This document shows, piece by piece, positions 20,584 to 29,564 of a DNA stretch of 30,023 nt. The stretch is from positions 1 through 30,023 of the IMG/VR virus record IMGVR_UViG_3300031565_003627; one strand, given 5' to 3'. This stretch comes from a virus. The translations under genes were made by a program, and so were the position numbers. Positions within the stretch are counted from its first letter, which is position 1. Each line of letters begins with the position of its first letter. Below the pieces are notes generated by a model. It had not been told where the DNA came from. It saw only the letters and a program-made list of their open reading frames with translations, and did no database searches.

Positions 20584-21267
20584 CTAGGTGAGCGCGCAGC
20601 CGGAGTTGCCGGCGACGCGCCACGCGAGGGTGCCGCCGACCGTCATGCCGACGAGCTCGATCCAGTCCCCGGCCTGCTCCATCGTGATGATGGTGGAGCC
20701 AGGGATCGTGTCGACCGCAGAGGCCACGGTGATGACGCAGTCGCCCACGTACGTGTCGCAGTAGAGCTGGATGCGCTGGCACCGTATCACCGGGATGGCC
20801 AGCGTGCGCGTCTCAGCACCAGCCGTGACGATGGCGCAGCTCCCGCTCGCGGTGACCGGGATCGCCAGGCCGTCGCCGGGGTCCGCGATGTCGACCAGGC
20901 CGCCCGCGACGGAGGTGATCGCGGACTCGGAGAAGACGAGCGCCGTGGTGTCGGGGACGATGGCGCCGGCCGTGTCGAGCTGGTAGACCTTGCCCGCGCC
21001 CGCGGTGCCGGACTGCACCGGGATCAGCATCCCGTGCCAGAAGTGCTCGGCGAGCCTGCAGTCCATGCGGCGATGGAAGGCTGCCGGGCCGATGGTGACG
21101 ATGCCGTTGTCCGCGCCTGCCGCCTGCGCCGTGAGCAGCACGTCGTCTCCGACGACACACGCCACGCCGTCAATGGTCTGCGCGCCCGCGCTCGCCAGGT
21201 TGGCCGTGGCCACGACCTTGACAGGCTGCTTCCAGAACCCTCGAGAATCGTTGAATCTTGCCGCCAT
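20584..21267 (-). CDS. Tail-fibre-like protein with phage TQTIDGV motif (227 aa)
   Basis: Residues about 15-115 (VKVVATANLASAGAQTIDGV, VVGDDVLLTAQAAGADNGIV, then VQSGTAGAGKVYQL and DTTALVFSE) match a domain widespread in phage tail fibres, of the VRVATTANI-x-L-x-GTQTIDGV, DRVLVKDQT-x-x-x-x-NGIY type. Residues about 124-227 form the beta module shared with the 162-aa gene downstream. It lacks the family A head. AAAGGAG precedes the ATG, and a likely promoter lies upstream, so it may start its own transcript of the fibre and lysis genes. Confidence 0.75.
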   Translation of the reverse strand: MAARFNDSRGFWKQPVKVVATANLASAGAQTIDGVACVVGDDVLLTAQAAGADNGIVTIGPAAFHRRMDCRLAEHFWHGMLIPVQSGTAGAGKVYQLDTAGAIVPDTTALVFSESAITSVAGGLVDIADPGDGLAIPVTASGSCAIVTAGAETRTLAIPVIRCQRIQLYCDTYVGDCVITVASAVDTIPGSTIITMEQAGDWIELVGMTVGGTLAWRVAGNSGCALT

Positions 21268-21301
21268 GCTGCTGCTCCTTTCGGTGTCCGCTGCCGTTTC
21301 A

Positions 21302-21331
21302 AGTATAGGCGCCCTGGAATTCCAGAATCAA
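21302..21331 (-). promoter_or_regulatory. Putative internal late promoter before the fibre/lysis genes
   Basis: On the minus strand, TTGATT (21331-21326), an 18-bp spacer and TATACT (21307-21302, 5 of 6 matches) precede the 227-aa fibre gene by about 35 nt. A small hairpin, CCGTG-AAT-CACGG (21332-21344), lies immediately before the -35. This 70-bp gap is the longest in the late operon. A separate promoter would allow fibres and lysis proteins to be expressed apart from the tail tube genes. Confidence 0.6.
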
Positions 21332-21338
21332 CCGTGAA

Positions 21339-22847
21339 TCACGGAAGGCTGCTGAGATCGCCAACGCGCAACGTCCGCCCGCCCCAGCCCTGGAAGTATC
21401 GGCCCTCCATCGTCTCCCATGCCGGCTCGCGGTCTTGGGTGAGCTCGATGATGCGGTCGACTGCCGCCGCCGGCGCCGCGTCCCATTTCGTCACCGTGCC
21501 CCAGTCGACGATGGAGGCGTGATTGGGCGGGTAGACGAAGCTGCCGCCGATGCTCGATGCCACGACGATCCGGTCAGCCGCTGCGGCTCCGCTCGAGGCC
21601 GAGTACATCTCCCCGGGTAGCGGGGTGCCAGCTCCGGCCCCCACCGTCCGGCTCATCGTCATCCCCTGCGTCATGCCGTAGCAGGCCGGGGCGACGCGCT
21701 GCCCGTAGGCCCAGAGCGTACCGCCCGTCCCCGCGATGGCAGGGTTGAAGTTGAGCCCGGTCACCGCGTATGGGCCGGTGCAGGCCGCCAGCCCCAGCTG
21801 GTCGATCGCCACGAGGTACTCCCGCAGCGGGGGCGGGGCGACGCCGGCCACGATGTCCGACGCGCTCCCGATCGTCGGCGTCCACTCGACCACGACGTAG
21901 CGCGGGTCAATGCGGCCGCTCGGAGCGACGGCGAGAGCGTAGATGATCTCCGGCGCCTTGGGGTCGAGCTTGAGAATGCGCGTCTGGTCTGTGTCGTCAG
22001 CCTGGAAGACAACGGGCGCGTGCTCGCTGCCCACCTGGCCTACCATGATCCGGCCGGTCCCGGCTCCGGCGTCAGCTGCTCGACAGTAGACGGTCACGTC
22101 GGTGTCGACCGAGACGGGACAGTGATAGGCCGCCAGCCCGATCCGCAGAACGTTGCTTTGCCCGGTGGAGGTGAAGCCGTAGGCGCCCAGCGCCGGGTTC
22201 TGCACGAAACTCCACAAGCACTGCCTGCGGTCCGCCTGGACGACGCGGAAATTCTCGGCGGCGCGGATGAAATACTCGGTGTGAATCGGCGCGTCCGCGG
22301 TGCCCACCTGGAGCGCCGCGTCGTCGTAGGCGATGAATCCGCTGGCCTTCGCTCCGCTGCTGATGCCGACTCGCTTCGCGGGCCAGATGCCGACGCTTTG
22401 CAGCTGGAGGTTGCCGGGGCCGGCCGAAAGCGTGATGCGGAGGAAGCGCGTCGTCGTCAGCAGGGCGAAGCTATGCGGGTCCCATGTGGTGGCCAATCCT
22501 GCCAGCGCGCCGGACGCCAGCGGGTACGCGCCCACCGCAACCCATGGCCCGCCGCCGGCGATGGCCTGCTCGATGTTGACGGTGCAGGTGCCGCCGGCGC
22601 TCGAGTGGATCCCGAGCATCGCATCGTAGGTGGTGGCGTCCGCGCTTGCGTAGGCGGGGACGATGATCTGCTGCGTGGGGGCGATGGTCATGACCGGGCA
22701 GCAGTTGACGAGGGCGGGTGAGTGCGTCGCGTAGTGCCAGTTGCAGCGCCTGAGCAGCGTGTGCAGCGGCTCGGGATCAGCGGGGATGTGGCCGAGCAGC
22801 TCGTTTGCGCTGACGAGCTCGAGGTCCGCAGGTATCGTTATCGCCAC
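21339..22847 (-). CDS. Minor tail / tail-tip protein (502 aa), GTG start
   Basis: It begins (V)AITIPADLELVSANELLGH, and the GTG at 22847 overlaps the stop of the 882-aa gene. Much of the sequence is beta-rich and of mixed composition, with segments such as TYDAMLGIHSSAGGTCTVNI and YGFTSTGQSNVLRIGLAAYH typical of phage tail surface proteins. The C-terminal about 150 residues are Gly/Thr-rich. No enzymatic motif is seen. Placement after the large tail-tip gene and before the fibres suggests it links the tip to the fibres, or is itself an adhesin. A longer frame to 23504 has Arg/Gly low-complexity sequence over the upstream gene and is rejected. Confidence 0.6.
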   Translation of the reverse strand: MAITIPADLELVSANELLGHIPADPEPLHTLLRRCNWHYATHSPALVNCCPVMTIAPTQQIIVPAYASADATTYDAMLGIHSSAGGTCTVNIEQAIAGGGPWVAVGAYPLASGALAGLATTWDPHSFALLTTTRFLRITLSAGPGNLQLQSVGIWPAKRVGISSGAKASGFIAYDDAALQVGTADAPIHTEYFIRAAENFRVVQADRRQCLWSFVQNPALGAYGFTSTGQSNVLRIGLAAYHCPVSVDTDVTVYCRAADAGAGTGRIMVGQVGSEHAPVVFQADDTDQTRILKLDPKAPEIIYALAVAPSGRIDPRYVVVEWTPTIGSASDIVAGVAPPPLREYLVAIDQLGLAACTGPYAVTGLNFNPAIAGTGGTLWAYGQRVAPACYGMTQGMTMSRTVGAGAGTPLPGEMYSASSGAAAADRIVVASSIGGSFVYPPNHASIVDWGTVTKWDAAPAAAVDRIIELTQDREPAWETMEGRYFQGWGGRTLRVGDLSSLP

Positions 22848-25486
22848 GAGGCCCCCGGCGTGTCGGTGTGCAGGTGGCGCGCCTGGGCAGCGTTGCAGCT
22901 GCCTCGGATCGGGATCGTCAGGTACCACTCGGCCGTGAGCACGGGAGCCCCGACGATGGCAGCCACGGTGAGCTCGGTGAGGCCGCCCACGAGGTCCACC
23001 GCCGAGATCGTGTAGCCATCGGTGGTGGCGTCGTCCGCGCTCGGCAGGTAGGCCACGAGCGCGAAGGGAGAGGCCGAGGCGAGGAAGGCGCCCATCAGAT
23101 CGTAGTAGGCGCCCGGCACCCGGATCAGCACAGGTACAGCAGCGGTGCCGGTCCACGAGATCACCGGGGCAGACGGGGCGAGCGCGTACTGTGTGTAGGT
23201 CCCGGCGATGGCGATGGTCAGCGTCTGCGCGTAGTCGCGCAGCTTGACCTGGCGTCCGATGACGCGGGCCGGGCCGGTGTAGCCAGACTCCCCGGTGGCA
23301 GGGTCCCAGAGCAAGAAGTGATCGCTGTCGATCTGGATTGCGTCGCCGACCTCGACGTGCGCACCGCTGGCGTGCTGGAGCCACGGCACCACGTCGATCT
23401 CGAAGACTCGGACGCCCTTGGCATCCTCGAAGCGGCTCGCGGCCCATGCTCCCGCTGGCAAGCGAAGGTCCGCGTGCGGGATGCCTCGGACTGTCTGCGA
23501 CCATTTCTGTGGCCCGACGCTGTGGAGTAGCACCGTGTCGTTGATCAGGATGGTGCCGTCGTCCCTGCCGGCGACCTCCTTGAGTTTGAGCTCGATGATG
23601 TTGGGCGATCGGGGCCGCGCCAGCTCGCGGACCGGGTTGCTGCCGCCTCCCGAAATGAGCAGGTCCGCGTCCGTGATGGTGAGCTCGGCGAGGCCCGTGT
23701 CAGCTAGGCTCGTCTGCACCACGGCGAGGTCGACGCTCGAACCGTCCGTGGCCTGCCTCGACACGATGCAGCGATCCGAGAGCGCGATGAGCCCGCCCCA
23801 GACGTCAGCGAAGCTCACGGCGTCGTCGACAAGAAACTCCTGCGAGGTGAGCGCCACGCTCCATGCGCCGTCCAACTCCGAGTCGAAGCTATCGCTGTCC
23901 ACTGCGTCGAGGTCGTAGCCGGTCTCGCGGCTCCCGGTGTCGTAGGTCGGATCATTGTCGCCGCGGCCGCTCGAGTAGAGCATCACGCGCATCAGATCGC
24001 GCGGTACGCCGGGGCCGACCTTGGATGCGAAGGTCACGTCGAAGTCGTCTACCGACCCCTCCATGGCGTCGGCCACAAACTGCGCGAGATCGGCCTGGTT
24101 GGGCGCGAGGTAGAGCTCAATCTCCCCACCCTGGCCCGCGACCTGCTGCAGCGACTCGTACTCGAAGGCAAGCTCATTGTCTCCGAGCTTGCAGACGATC
24201 CACCCTGTCGCCGGGAGCAACGAGAAGTCGCCATCATCGAGCGTGACGAGCAGCGAGCCGATGGATGCGTCCGCCGTGCAGCGGAAGTTGGTTTTGATCC
24301 ATCCGACGTCGGGCGTCTGGTAGGCCGGCTGCTGCGTCGCGATCCCCGTCGAGTAGAAGCCGTGGACCTGCTGCCACGAACTCGTGAGGTTGGAGACCGG
24401 GATCACGCTGCCAGTCGAGACGCTGCAGCTCCCGACGTACCAGAGCTCCCATTCCGCGCTGATGCTCTTGGGGCCGGCGAGGTAGCCGTCGACCCGCGAC
24501 CACTTCGCGCCCGTCTTGACGTAGGTCGACTCCGTCGGCCCGATGAGCGCCGTCACCGTCGCCCACTCCTGCTCAATGAGCGTGCGCGCCTCGGACAGTC
24601 GGATCACCGTGCCGGGCGCCAAAGCCTGGAATGGGAGCAGGTCGAACTCGGTGGTGGCCGGAACGCCCGTCGGCACGTCGAACTGGATCCAAAGCTTGAT
24701 TGCCCAGTCGGGATCTACGGTGACCTCGGGGTCCGCAACGAGCTGCCAGCGCCCGGTGCCCGAGGCCTTGGCGCCGACCTGCTCCGTGAGGCGCCGCTCC
24801 TGCGACCGGCAGGAGAGCGTCCAGCCGTCGCGGTGCCCGGTAGGGTCCGTCTGGACGTGGCCGCGCCAGACCATCGCCGCGCCGTCGAGCAGGTCGGCCC
24901 CCTGCACCACGCCGTATGGGTCGACAGGCACCGCCCAGAGCTCGACGATGCGGCCCCGCCAGAAGAGCGGCGCGTCCGTCACCCACGTCGCGATGCTGCT
25001 GTTGACGTCCCAGTCGTAAGCTCTCCAATCGCCGTTGGGGCTGCCCCTGGTGAGCCCGTCGAAGCTCGTGGCGCCGGCCTTGAAGGCGTAGCCGATGCTC
25101 TCCCGGCCGATGTAGACGACGCCGCTGGCAGGCCAGCCGGACGAATCCACGACGGCCATCGTGCCAGCGGCCGAGTATGCGAGCGTCGACGTGAGCGACG
25201 TGATGAGGGCTGGGCGCCGGAAGTAGGCCTTCGTGACGGCGTTGCGTTGGATGTGGAAAGTCATGTCGTAGGACTTGCCGACGCCCGTGCGATCGTCGAC
25301 CTGCGCGCCGAGCTTCGCCGAGTCGTCGACCACGAGCGACGGGTCGGCCGTGTAGCCTACCGGGTCCACCGCCCCCGTGTCCCGCTCGACGAAGATGCTC
25401 GGCATCCCCTCGACACGCAGCGCGTAGAGGATCTGCCAGCCGTATGGCAGCCCGCCCGTCACCGCTGCCCAGTTGGCCGTCGTCAT
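22838..25486 (-). CDS. Large tail-tip / hub-like protein (882 aa)
   Basis: The gene starts at the ATG (MTTANWAAVTGGLPYGWQIL) that overlaps the preceding stop as ATGA. The N-terminal about 250 residues include GRESIGYAFKAGATSFDGLT and an RGHV segment reminiscent of tail-hub proteins that carry short beta repeats. The middle (about 370-650) has lectin-like or jelly-roll stretches (WELWYVGSCS) and an Asp/Ser-rich portion. Near the C-terminus, HVEVGDAIQIDSDHFLLWDP is the kind of segment found in hub proteins facing the tail tube. Its size and position after the tape measure fit the central tail-tip protein. No peptidoglycan-cutting domain is recognised. Confidence 0.6.
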   Translation of the reverse strand: MTTANWAAVTGGLPYGWQILYALRVEGMPSIFVERDTGAVDPVGYTADPSLVVDDSAKLGAQVDDRTGVGKSYDMTFHIQRNAVTKAYFRRPALITSLTSTLAYSAAGTMAVVDSSGWPASGVVYIGRESIGYAFKAGATSFDGLTRGSPNGDWRAYDWDVNSSIATWVTDAPLFWRGRIVELWAVPVDPYGVVQGADLLDGAAMVWRGHVQTDPTGHRDGWTLSCRSQERRLTEQVGAKASGTGRWQLVADPEVTVDPDWAIKLWIQFDVPTGVPATTEFDLLPFQALAPGTVIRLSEARTLIEQEWATVTALIGPTESTYVKTGAKWSRVDGYLAGPKSISAEWELWYVGSCSVSTGSVIPVSNLTSSWQQVHGFYSTGIATQQPAYQTPDVGWIKTNFRCTADASIGSLLVTLDDGDFSLLPATGWIVCKLGDNELAFEYESLQQVAGQGGEIELYLAPNQADLAQFVADAMEGSVDDFDVTFASKVGPGVPRDLMRVMLYSSGRGDNDPTYDTGSRETGYDLDAVDSDSFDSELDGAWSVALTSQEFLVDDAVSFADVWGGLIALSDRCIVSRQATDGSSVDLAVVQTSLADTGLAELTITDADLLISGGGSNPVRELARPRSPNIIELKLKEVAGRDDGTILINDTVLLHSVGPQKWSQTVRGIPHADLRLPAGAWAASRFEDAKGVRVFEIDVVPWLQHASGAHVEVGDAIQIDSDHFLLWDPATGESGYTGPARVIGRQVKLRDYAQTLTIAIAGTYTQYALAPSAPVISWTGTAAVPVLIRVPGAYYDLMGAFLASASPFALVAYLPSADDATTDGYTISAVDLVGGLTELTVAAIVGAPVLTAEWYLTIPIRGSCNAAQARHLHTDTPGASWR

Positions 25487-26166
25487 GGGGCCACCGACCC
25501 TACCAGCGACACGATGGTATCGGAGTCCGAGCTGCCGAGCCGCTGCGTCTCGATGAGCTCGTACGGGTAGACGTCGAGCGCCCCGCTGAGGTTGGCGGCC
25601 GAGTAGAGCCCGGCCACGTAGCCGCACGGGTAGGCGATGAGTCGCGACACGAAGAGCGGACCGTCGAGGAGATCATCGGCCTGCGTCGACCGCATGAGCA
25701 CGGAGATCCGTGTCAGGTACGTCCGGTAGTGGACGCGCGACGACACGCGGCCCCAGCGATAGCGCCTGGTGTCCGTCTCCTCGGCGGCCCACGGCGGCTC
25801 GTAGTCGACGTTGACCGGATTGGCGATGGCCCGCGGCGTCAGGTCGCTGCGGTAGATCGCCGCCCCCGTCAGCACGGCGACCGAGAAGCCGAGCGCCGCT
25901 GGCAGGCTCCCTTGGAGATCGATCTCGCATGGCACCGAGCACGCCAGGATCACCTGCTGGCTCGACGCCCATGAGAAGACGTAGACGCCGGCCAGCCCCG
26001 CCTCGGCCGTCGCAGCGCCCGCCCAGTACGTCAGCGCGTCCGACACCGTCATGTCGCTGGGAAGCGTGAACGTGAACCACGGGACGCCCTCGCGCACCCG
26101 GATCGTGCGGAGCGATGGAAGGTCCGAGTAGAGGTAGCTCTCGATCTGCGGAGGCGCTATGGGCAT
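25483..26166 (-). CDS. Minor tail protein (227 aa)
   Basis: It begins MPIAPPQIESYLYSDLPSLR. Mixed alpha/beta sequence with VPWFTFTLPSDMTVSDALTY and a central AIANPVNVDYEPPWAAEETD; no named family is apparent. The ATG overlaps the previous gene by 10 nt and the stop overlaps the next ATG, so it is made in step with the tail-tip genes. By order (tape measure, 219 aa, 227 aa, 882 aa) it occupies a distal-tail position, where Dit-like and adaptor proteins are found. The specific role is inferred. Confidence 0.55.
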   Translation of the reverse strand: MPIAPPQIESYLYSDLPSLRTIRVREGVPWFTFTLPSDMTVSDALTYWAGAATAEAGLAGVYVFSWASSQQVILACSVPCEIDLQGSLPAALGFSVAVLTGAAIYRSDLTPRAIANPVNVDYEPPWAAEETDTRRYRWGRVSSRVHYRTYLTRISVLMRSTQADDLLDGPLFVSRLIAYPCGYVAGLYSAANLSGALDVYPYELIETQRLGSSDSDTIVSLVGSVAP

Positions 26167-26816
26167 GAGACCGCCTCCATCGTCACGCGGTAGATCGGCA
26201 TCTGCGCCCTCGACCTGTCGACGCGGCCGAGGCAGACGGAGACCCACTCCTGCGTTGCGTGGCGCCACACCTGCGCGGTGCGAGGATCGCTGGACGCTGC
26301 CAGGGCCTCCCCTAGCGCGGCGGCCTGGGCCTCATCGCAGAGCGCCTCGACCGATGGCATGCGGAGCGAGTAGGCCTGGCTGTCGACCACGAAGGCCCCG
26401 GCCCTCGAGAAGCCGCCCGGCCCCACCACGCGCGGCGTCCAGTCCCCGACGTCGGTGACGCAGTCCACCGTGCTCGGGATGCCGGTGACGGTGTAGATGC
26501 TCAGCAGGCCCTGCTGCACCACCGGCCAGTCGAGGAGCGCGCGGAGCTCCGCGTCGGCATTGTACGTCGAGCCGACGGTGGCCCGGAGCGTCAGCCCTAG
26601 CCACGGGCGCCGGTCCTCTCGGATCGAAATGGTGTAGCTGATGCCACCGAACCACGGGCGGCCCGCGTCGTTGATCCACGCCTCGAGCTCGTCGCTGGCC
26701 TCGAGCGCGGTCATGACGTCCACCGACGGAACCCACGTCGCGTTGCCGAATCCGGTCACGACCTGGAGCGACGCCGAGGCCCAGCCCGCGACGGAAATGG
26801 CCAGGCCCTTGCTCAC
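26157..26816 (-). CDS. Distal tail-like protein (219 aa), GTG start
   Basis: The sequence MSKGLAISVAGWASASLQVV, with internal EAWINDAGRPWFGGISYTIS and STYNADAELRALLDWPVVQQ, is unrecognised. It is beta-rich and has the size of distal-tail proteins that close the tail tube directly after the tape measure. The GTG overlaps the tape-measure stop as GTGA, and the stop overlaps the next gene by 10 nt. Cys residues at the centre and near the end could form a metal site, without a clear motif. Role by gene order only. Confidence 0.5.
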   Translation of the reverse strand: MSKGLAISVAGWASASLQVVTGFGNATWVPSVDVMTALEASDELEAWINDAGRPWFGGISYTISIREDRRPWLGLTLRATVGSTYNADAELRALLDWPVVQQGLLSIYTVTGIPSTVDCVTDVGDWTPRVVGPGGFSRAGAFVVDSQAYSLRMPSVEALCDEAQAAALGEALAASSDPRTAQVWRHATQEWVSVCLGRVDRSRAQMPIYRVTMEAVSCP

Positions 26817-29554
26817 GCCGCCTTCCCGTCGAAGCCGGTCCCGGCGTTGCTCCGGCTGATGACGTCGAGCTGCGTCGCGACCTCCTGCGGCGTGCCGCCG
26901 ATGACAGCAGCCGGGGAGTTGATGTTGATGACGGTGCGAGCCCCACGATCCGCCCCGCCTGGTGGAGCCTGCGCAGTGGTGCGCCGCATGCCCGCGGATG
27001 CACCGCCCCCCGATGACGCTTTCTTGCCGGCCGAGCTGTCACCGGCCGCGGCGAAGTAGAGCGCCGCCGCGATGGCGTGCATGGCTCCGCCCGCGTAGTC
27101 CTCGAGCGCGAAAGACGCGGCCGATGCTGCCGTCTCGATGAGGCCCATGATGATGGCTTGGGCCTGCTGGTCAGAAATGACGGCAGCCGTCAGCCTGGCC
27201 GACACCGAAACCGCGGAGTTGATCGCGGCCGCCTGCGCCTTCGACCCCTTCTCAAAGGCCCCGGACAAGAGCGCCACCGTATCCGCGATCTCCTGGCCGC
27301 TCTCCCCGACCGCCCCGGCCATGCGGCCGAAGGCCGCTAGCGCCTCGTCCTGCGATGCTGCTGCGCGCTGGGCGGCGTCCGCGATCATGTCGTAGGCCGC
27401 GGCGATGGCGGCTGCATTCTCGTCCGCCTCAGCGCCGAGGTTGAGTTTCTGCTCCTCCTCGCCGCTCACGTACCCAGCGCCGGCCGCATCGGAGATAGCG
27501 CCGCGCTTCCGCTCGCCTTCCGTCGGACCGAGCCCGAGGGCCTCGCGCGCTGCCGTGCGGGCTGCGACGGCCTGGTCCAGTTCTTTCTCGCCGATCTCGA
27601 AGAGGCGCTCCTCGCGCCGGACGCTCTCCTCCTGGATGCGCGACATCTCGTAGAAGAGCGTCAAGCGCTCCTGCGCGATGCGATTGAAGAAAACCTCGGA
27701 ATCAATGCGCTTTTTCGCCCGCTCCTCGGCCAGCGCCTCGAGCCGGAGCGCTGAGTCTAGGTGCGCCAGCCGCTTCCGATCCTCGTCCGTCAGCTCGCCC
27801 TTGAGCCGCAGCTGCAGCTCGAGGAGCTTGCTCTCGTCCTCGGTGCCTAGCGTCTCGGCGCGCTTGCGACGGCCGCCTCCGCCTCCGCCGCTGCGTGGCT
27901 TCATCGCCTTGGCGGACTCAACAATCATCTGGCCGTTGAGCAGCCCCAACAGCTCGCGGTTGAGATCCACGAGCCGTTTGGCGTCCGCCACGTTATCGCG
28001 GCTCAGCTTCGCCTTCTCGGCCTCGATGACCTTAATTCGGACTTGAAGGTCCGAAATACCAGCAAGGTGTCGAAGGGACAGCTCCTGCGCGTCGATCTGC
28101 AGCAGCTGCACGTCGAGCGCCTCCGTGGCAGCATCGGCAGCGCGCTCCTCGAATCGAATCCGGTAGGCGACGTCCTGGGTCGCGGCCTCGGCCACCGTCG
28201 CGAGCTCCTCGCGGATGTCGAGCTGCTCTTTCAAGAGCTGGCTGTAGGCGCGCTCCATCTCCGACACGACGTTGATGCCGCGCATCACGCGCGCGGCTTT
28301 CTCCTCATCGGTGCGGTTGAGGACCGCGAGCAACTTGCGCTGCCGCTCGAGCGACTCGACGACGGCGTCCTCTTGCGCCTTGCGCACCGCGGCGCCGGCC
28401 CGGCTCTTCTCGCCCTCGGTGGCCGTCCTGTGGAGCGACGCTGCGAAGGCATCCATCGCCGCTGCGCTTCGCGTTGTCTGCGCCTCCAACGAGAAGAGAT
28501 CCGCCGTGCTCGCGTTGACGATCGCGTTGAGGTTTTCCGCGAAGGTCGTGCCACCGAAGACCGCCTCGCCAAGCGCCTTGACCGCGAGGAGCGCTGGCCC
28601 TGCTGCGATCTCTAGGTAGCTGCCATAGGCTGACGCCAGGGTCTCGATGGGGCCCGCGGCCCGTAGCGTCTCGCCTGTCGTCTGCTGCAGCGCCCGTTCC
28701 ATCGCGTTGAGCTGCGTCTCGACGATGCCCAGCTCCTCGAGCGCTCCGACTGCGACGCGGGAAAAGCCGGCCTTGAACTGGTCGCCAAAGTTTTCCCAGG
28801 CGTTGCCCAGCCTCTGCACCGACGCGGTCTGCGAGTTGAGGAGGTCGACGTTGACGTTGGACGCTTCGAGCTTCTCGAGGGCCACGGCCATGAGCCCGGC
28901 CTTTTTTTCCGCTGCCGTAAGCTCGCTCGAGAACTTGCCCGTCGTTTCCGTTGCCCGCGCCGTCGCCTCTGATAGCCGGATCTGCAGGCCGAGGTTGTCG
29001 AGGATCTGAGGCGACTCGCGCGCAAGCCCGGTGGTGAGCGACTGGGTCAGGAATCCGACGTCCTGCCCGGTGCGCAGCGCTGTCTTCGCGACGGCCTCTA
29101 GCGCACGATCGATCTCGTCGAGCGGGATGCCAAAGCTCTTGAACATCGCGGCCGACTTCACGATCTCCTTGTCCGAGATCATCCCCGCGCTGCTCTTGCG
29201 GACCTTGTCCATGGTGGCGCCGAGCCCCGCCACGTCCTTCTCGAGAATTCGCATCTGGTCGCTGAGCATGGCGCCGCTCTTGACCCACTCGCCCACCGAT
29301 GAGAAGGCGTCGGTCACCGTGCGCACGCCAGCGGCCACCAGGCCGAGCTTGCCGAGCGCGGCCCCAGCCGCCGTCTTGAAGCCCGCGAAGCTCTGCGACC
29401 CGGCGGACATCGCCCGCGCGATCGCGCTACCGGACCGCGTGGCCGACGCCTCGAGTTGCTTCAGGTCGGTCCCGGCCGCCTTGATGGTGGCGCTCGCCTT
29501 GTTGTCGCCGGTCAGCGTGATCCTGATGCTGACCTGTCCACTCGTCAGCGCCAT
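26813..29554 (-). CDS. Tail tape measure protein (913 aa)
   Basis: The long, mostly helical protein has features of tape measures. The beginning, MALTSGQVSIRITLTGDNKA then SATIKAAGTDLKQLEASATR, is a typical tape-measure N-terminus. Ala-rich hydrophobic helices occur at about 55-75 and near the C-terminus (SAASFALEDYAGGAMHAIAA). Long charged coiled coils fill about 370-720. The length would set a tail of roughly 130 nm by the usual rule of about 0.15 nm per residue (an estimate from known phages). There is no recognised lytic domain. TAGGCGG lies before the ATG, and the two tail-assembly ORFs lie directly upstream, as expected. Confidence 0.9.
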   Translation of the reverse strand: MALTSGQVSIRITLTGDNKASATIKAAGTDLKQLEASATRSGSAIARAMSAGSQSFAGFKTAAGAALGKLGLVAAGVRTVTDAFSSVGEWVKSGAMLSDQMRILEKDVAGLGATMDKVRKSSAGMISDKEIVKSAAMFKSFGIPLDEIDRALEAVAKTALRTGQDVGFLTQSLTTGLARESPQILDNLGLQIRLSEATARATETTGKFSSELTAAEKKAGLMAVALEKLEASNVNVDLLNSQTASVQRLGNAWENFGDQFKAGFSRVAVGALEELGIVETQLNAMERALQQTTGETLRAAGPIETLASAYGSYLEIAAGPALLAVKALGEAVFGGTTFAENLNAIVNASTADLFSLEAQTTRSAAAMDAFAASLHRTATEGEKSRAGAAVRKAQEDAVVESLERQRKLLAVLNRTDEEKAARVMRGINVVSEMERAYSQLLKEQLDIREELATVAEAATQDVAYRIRFEERAADAATEALDVQLLQIDAQELSLRHLAGISDLQVRIKVIEAEKAKLSRDNVADAKRLVDLNRELLGLLNGQMIVESAKAMKPRSGGGGGGRRKRAETLGTEDESKLLELQLRLKGELTDEDRKRLAHLDSALRLEALAEERAKKRIDSEVFFNRIAQERLTLFYEMSRIQEESVRREERLFEIGEKELDQAVAARTAAREALGLGPTEGERKRGAISDAAGAGYVSGEEEQKLNLGAEADENAAAIAAAYDMIADAAQRAAASQDEALAAFGRMAGAVGESGQEIADTVALLSGAFEKGSKAQAAAINSAVSVSARLTAAVISDQQAQAIIMGLIETAASAASFALEDYAGGAMHAIAAALYFAAAGDSSAGKKASSGGGASAGMRRTTAQAPPGGADRGARTVININSPAAVIGGTPQEVATQLDVISRSNAGTGFDGKAA

Positions 29555-29564
29555 GACGTACCGC

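Noticed and set aside
16418-21267. Diversity-generating retroelement at the fibre genes
   Set aside because: No reverse transcriptase gene or template/variable repeat pair with adenine-specific changes is visible.
28901-28908. Slippery heptamer A-AAA-AAG in frame within the tape-measure gene
   Set aside because: It is a known strong -1 site in E. coli, but it lies mid-gene encoding Glu-Lys-Lys in a helical region, with no expected product for a shifted frame. Probably incidental.
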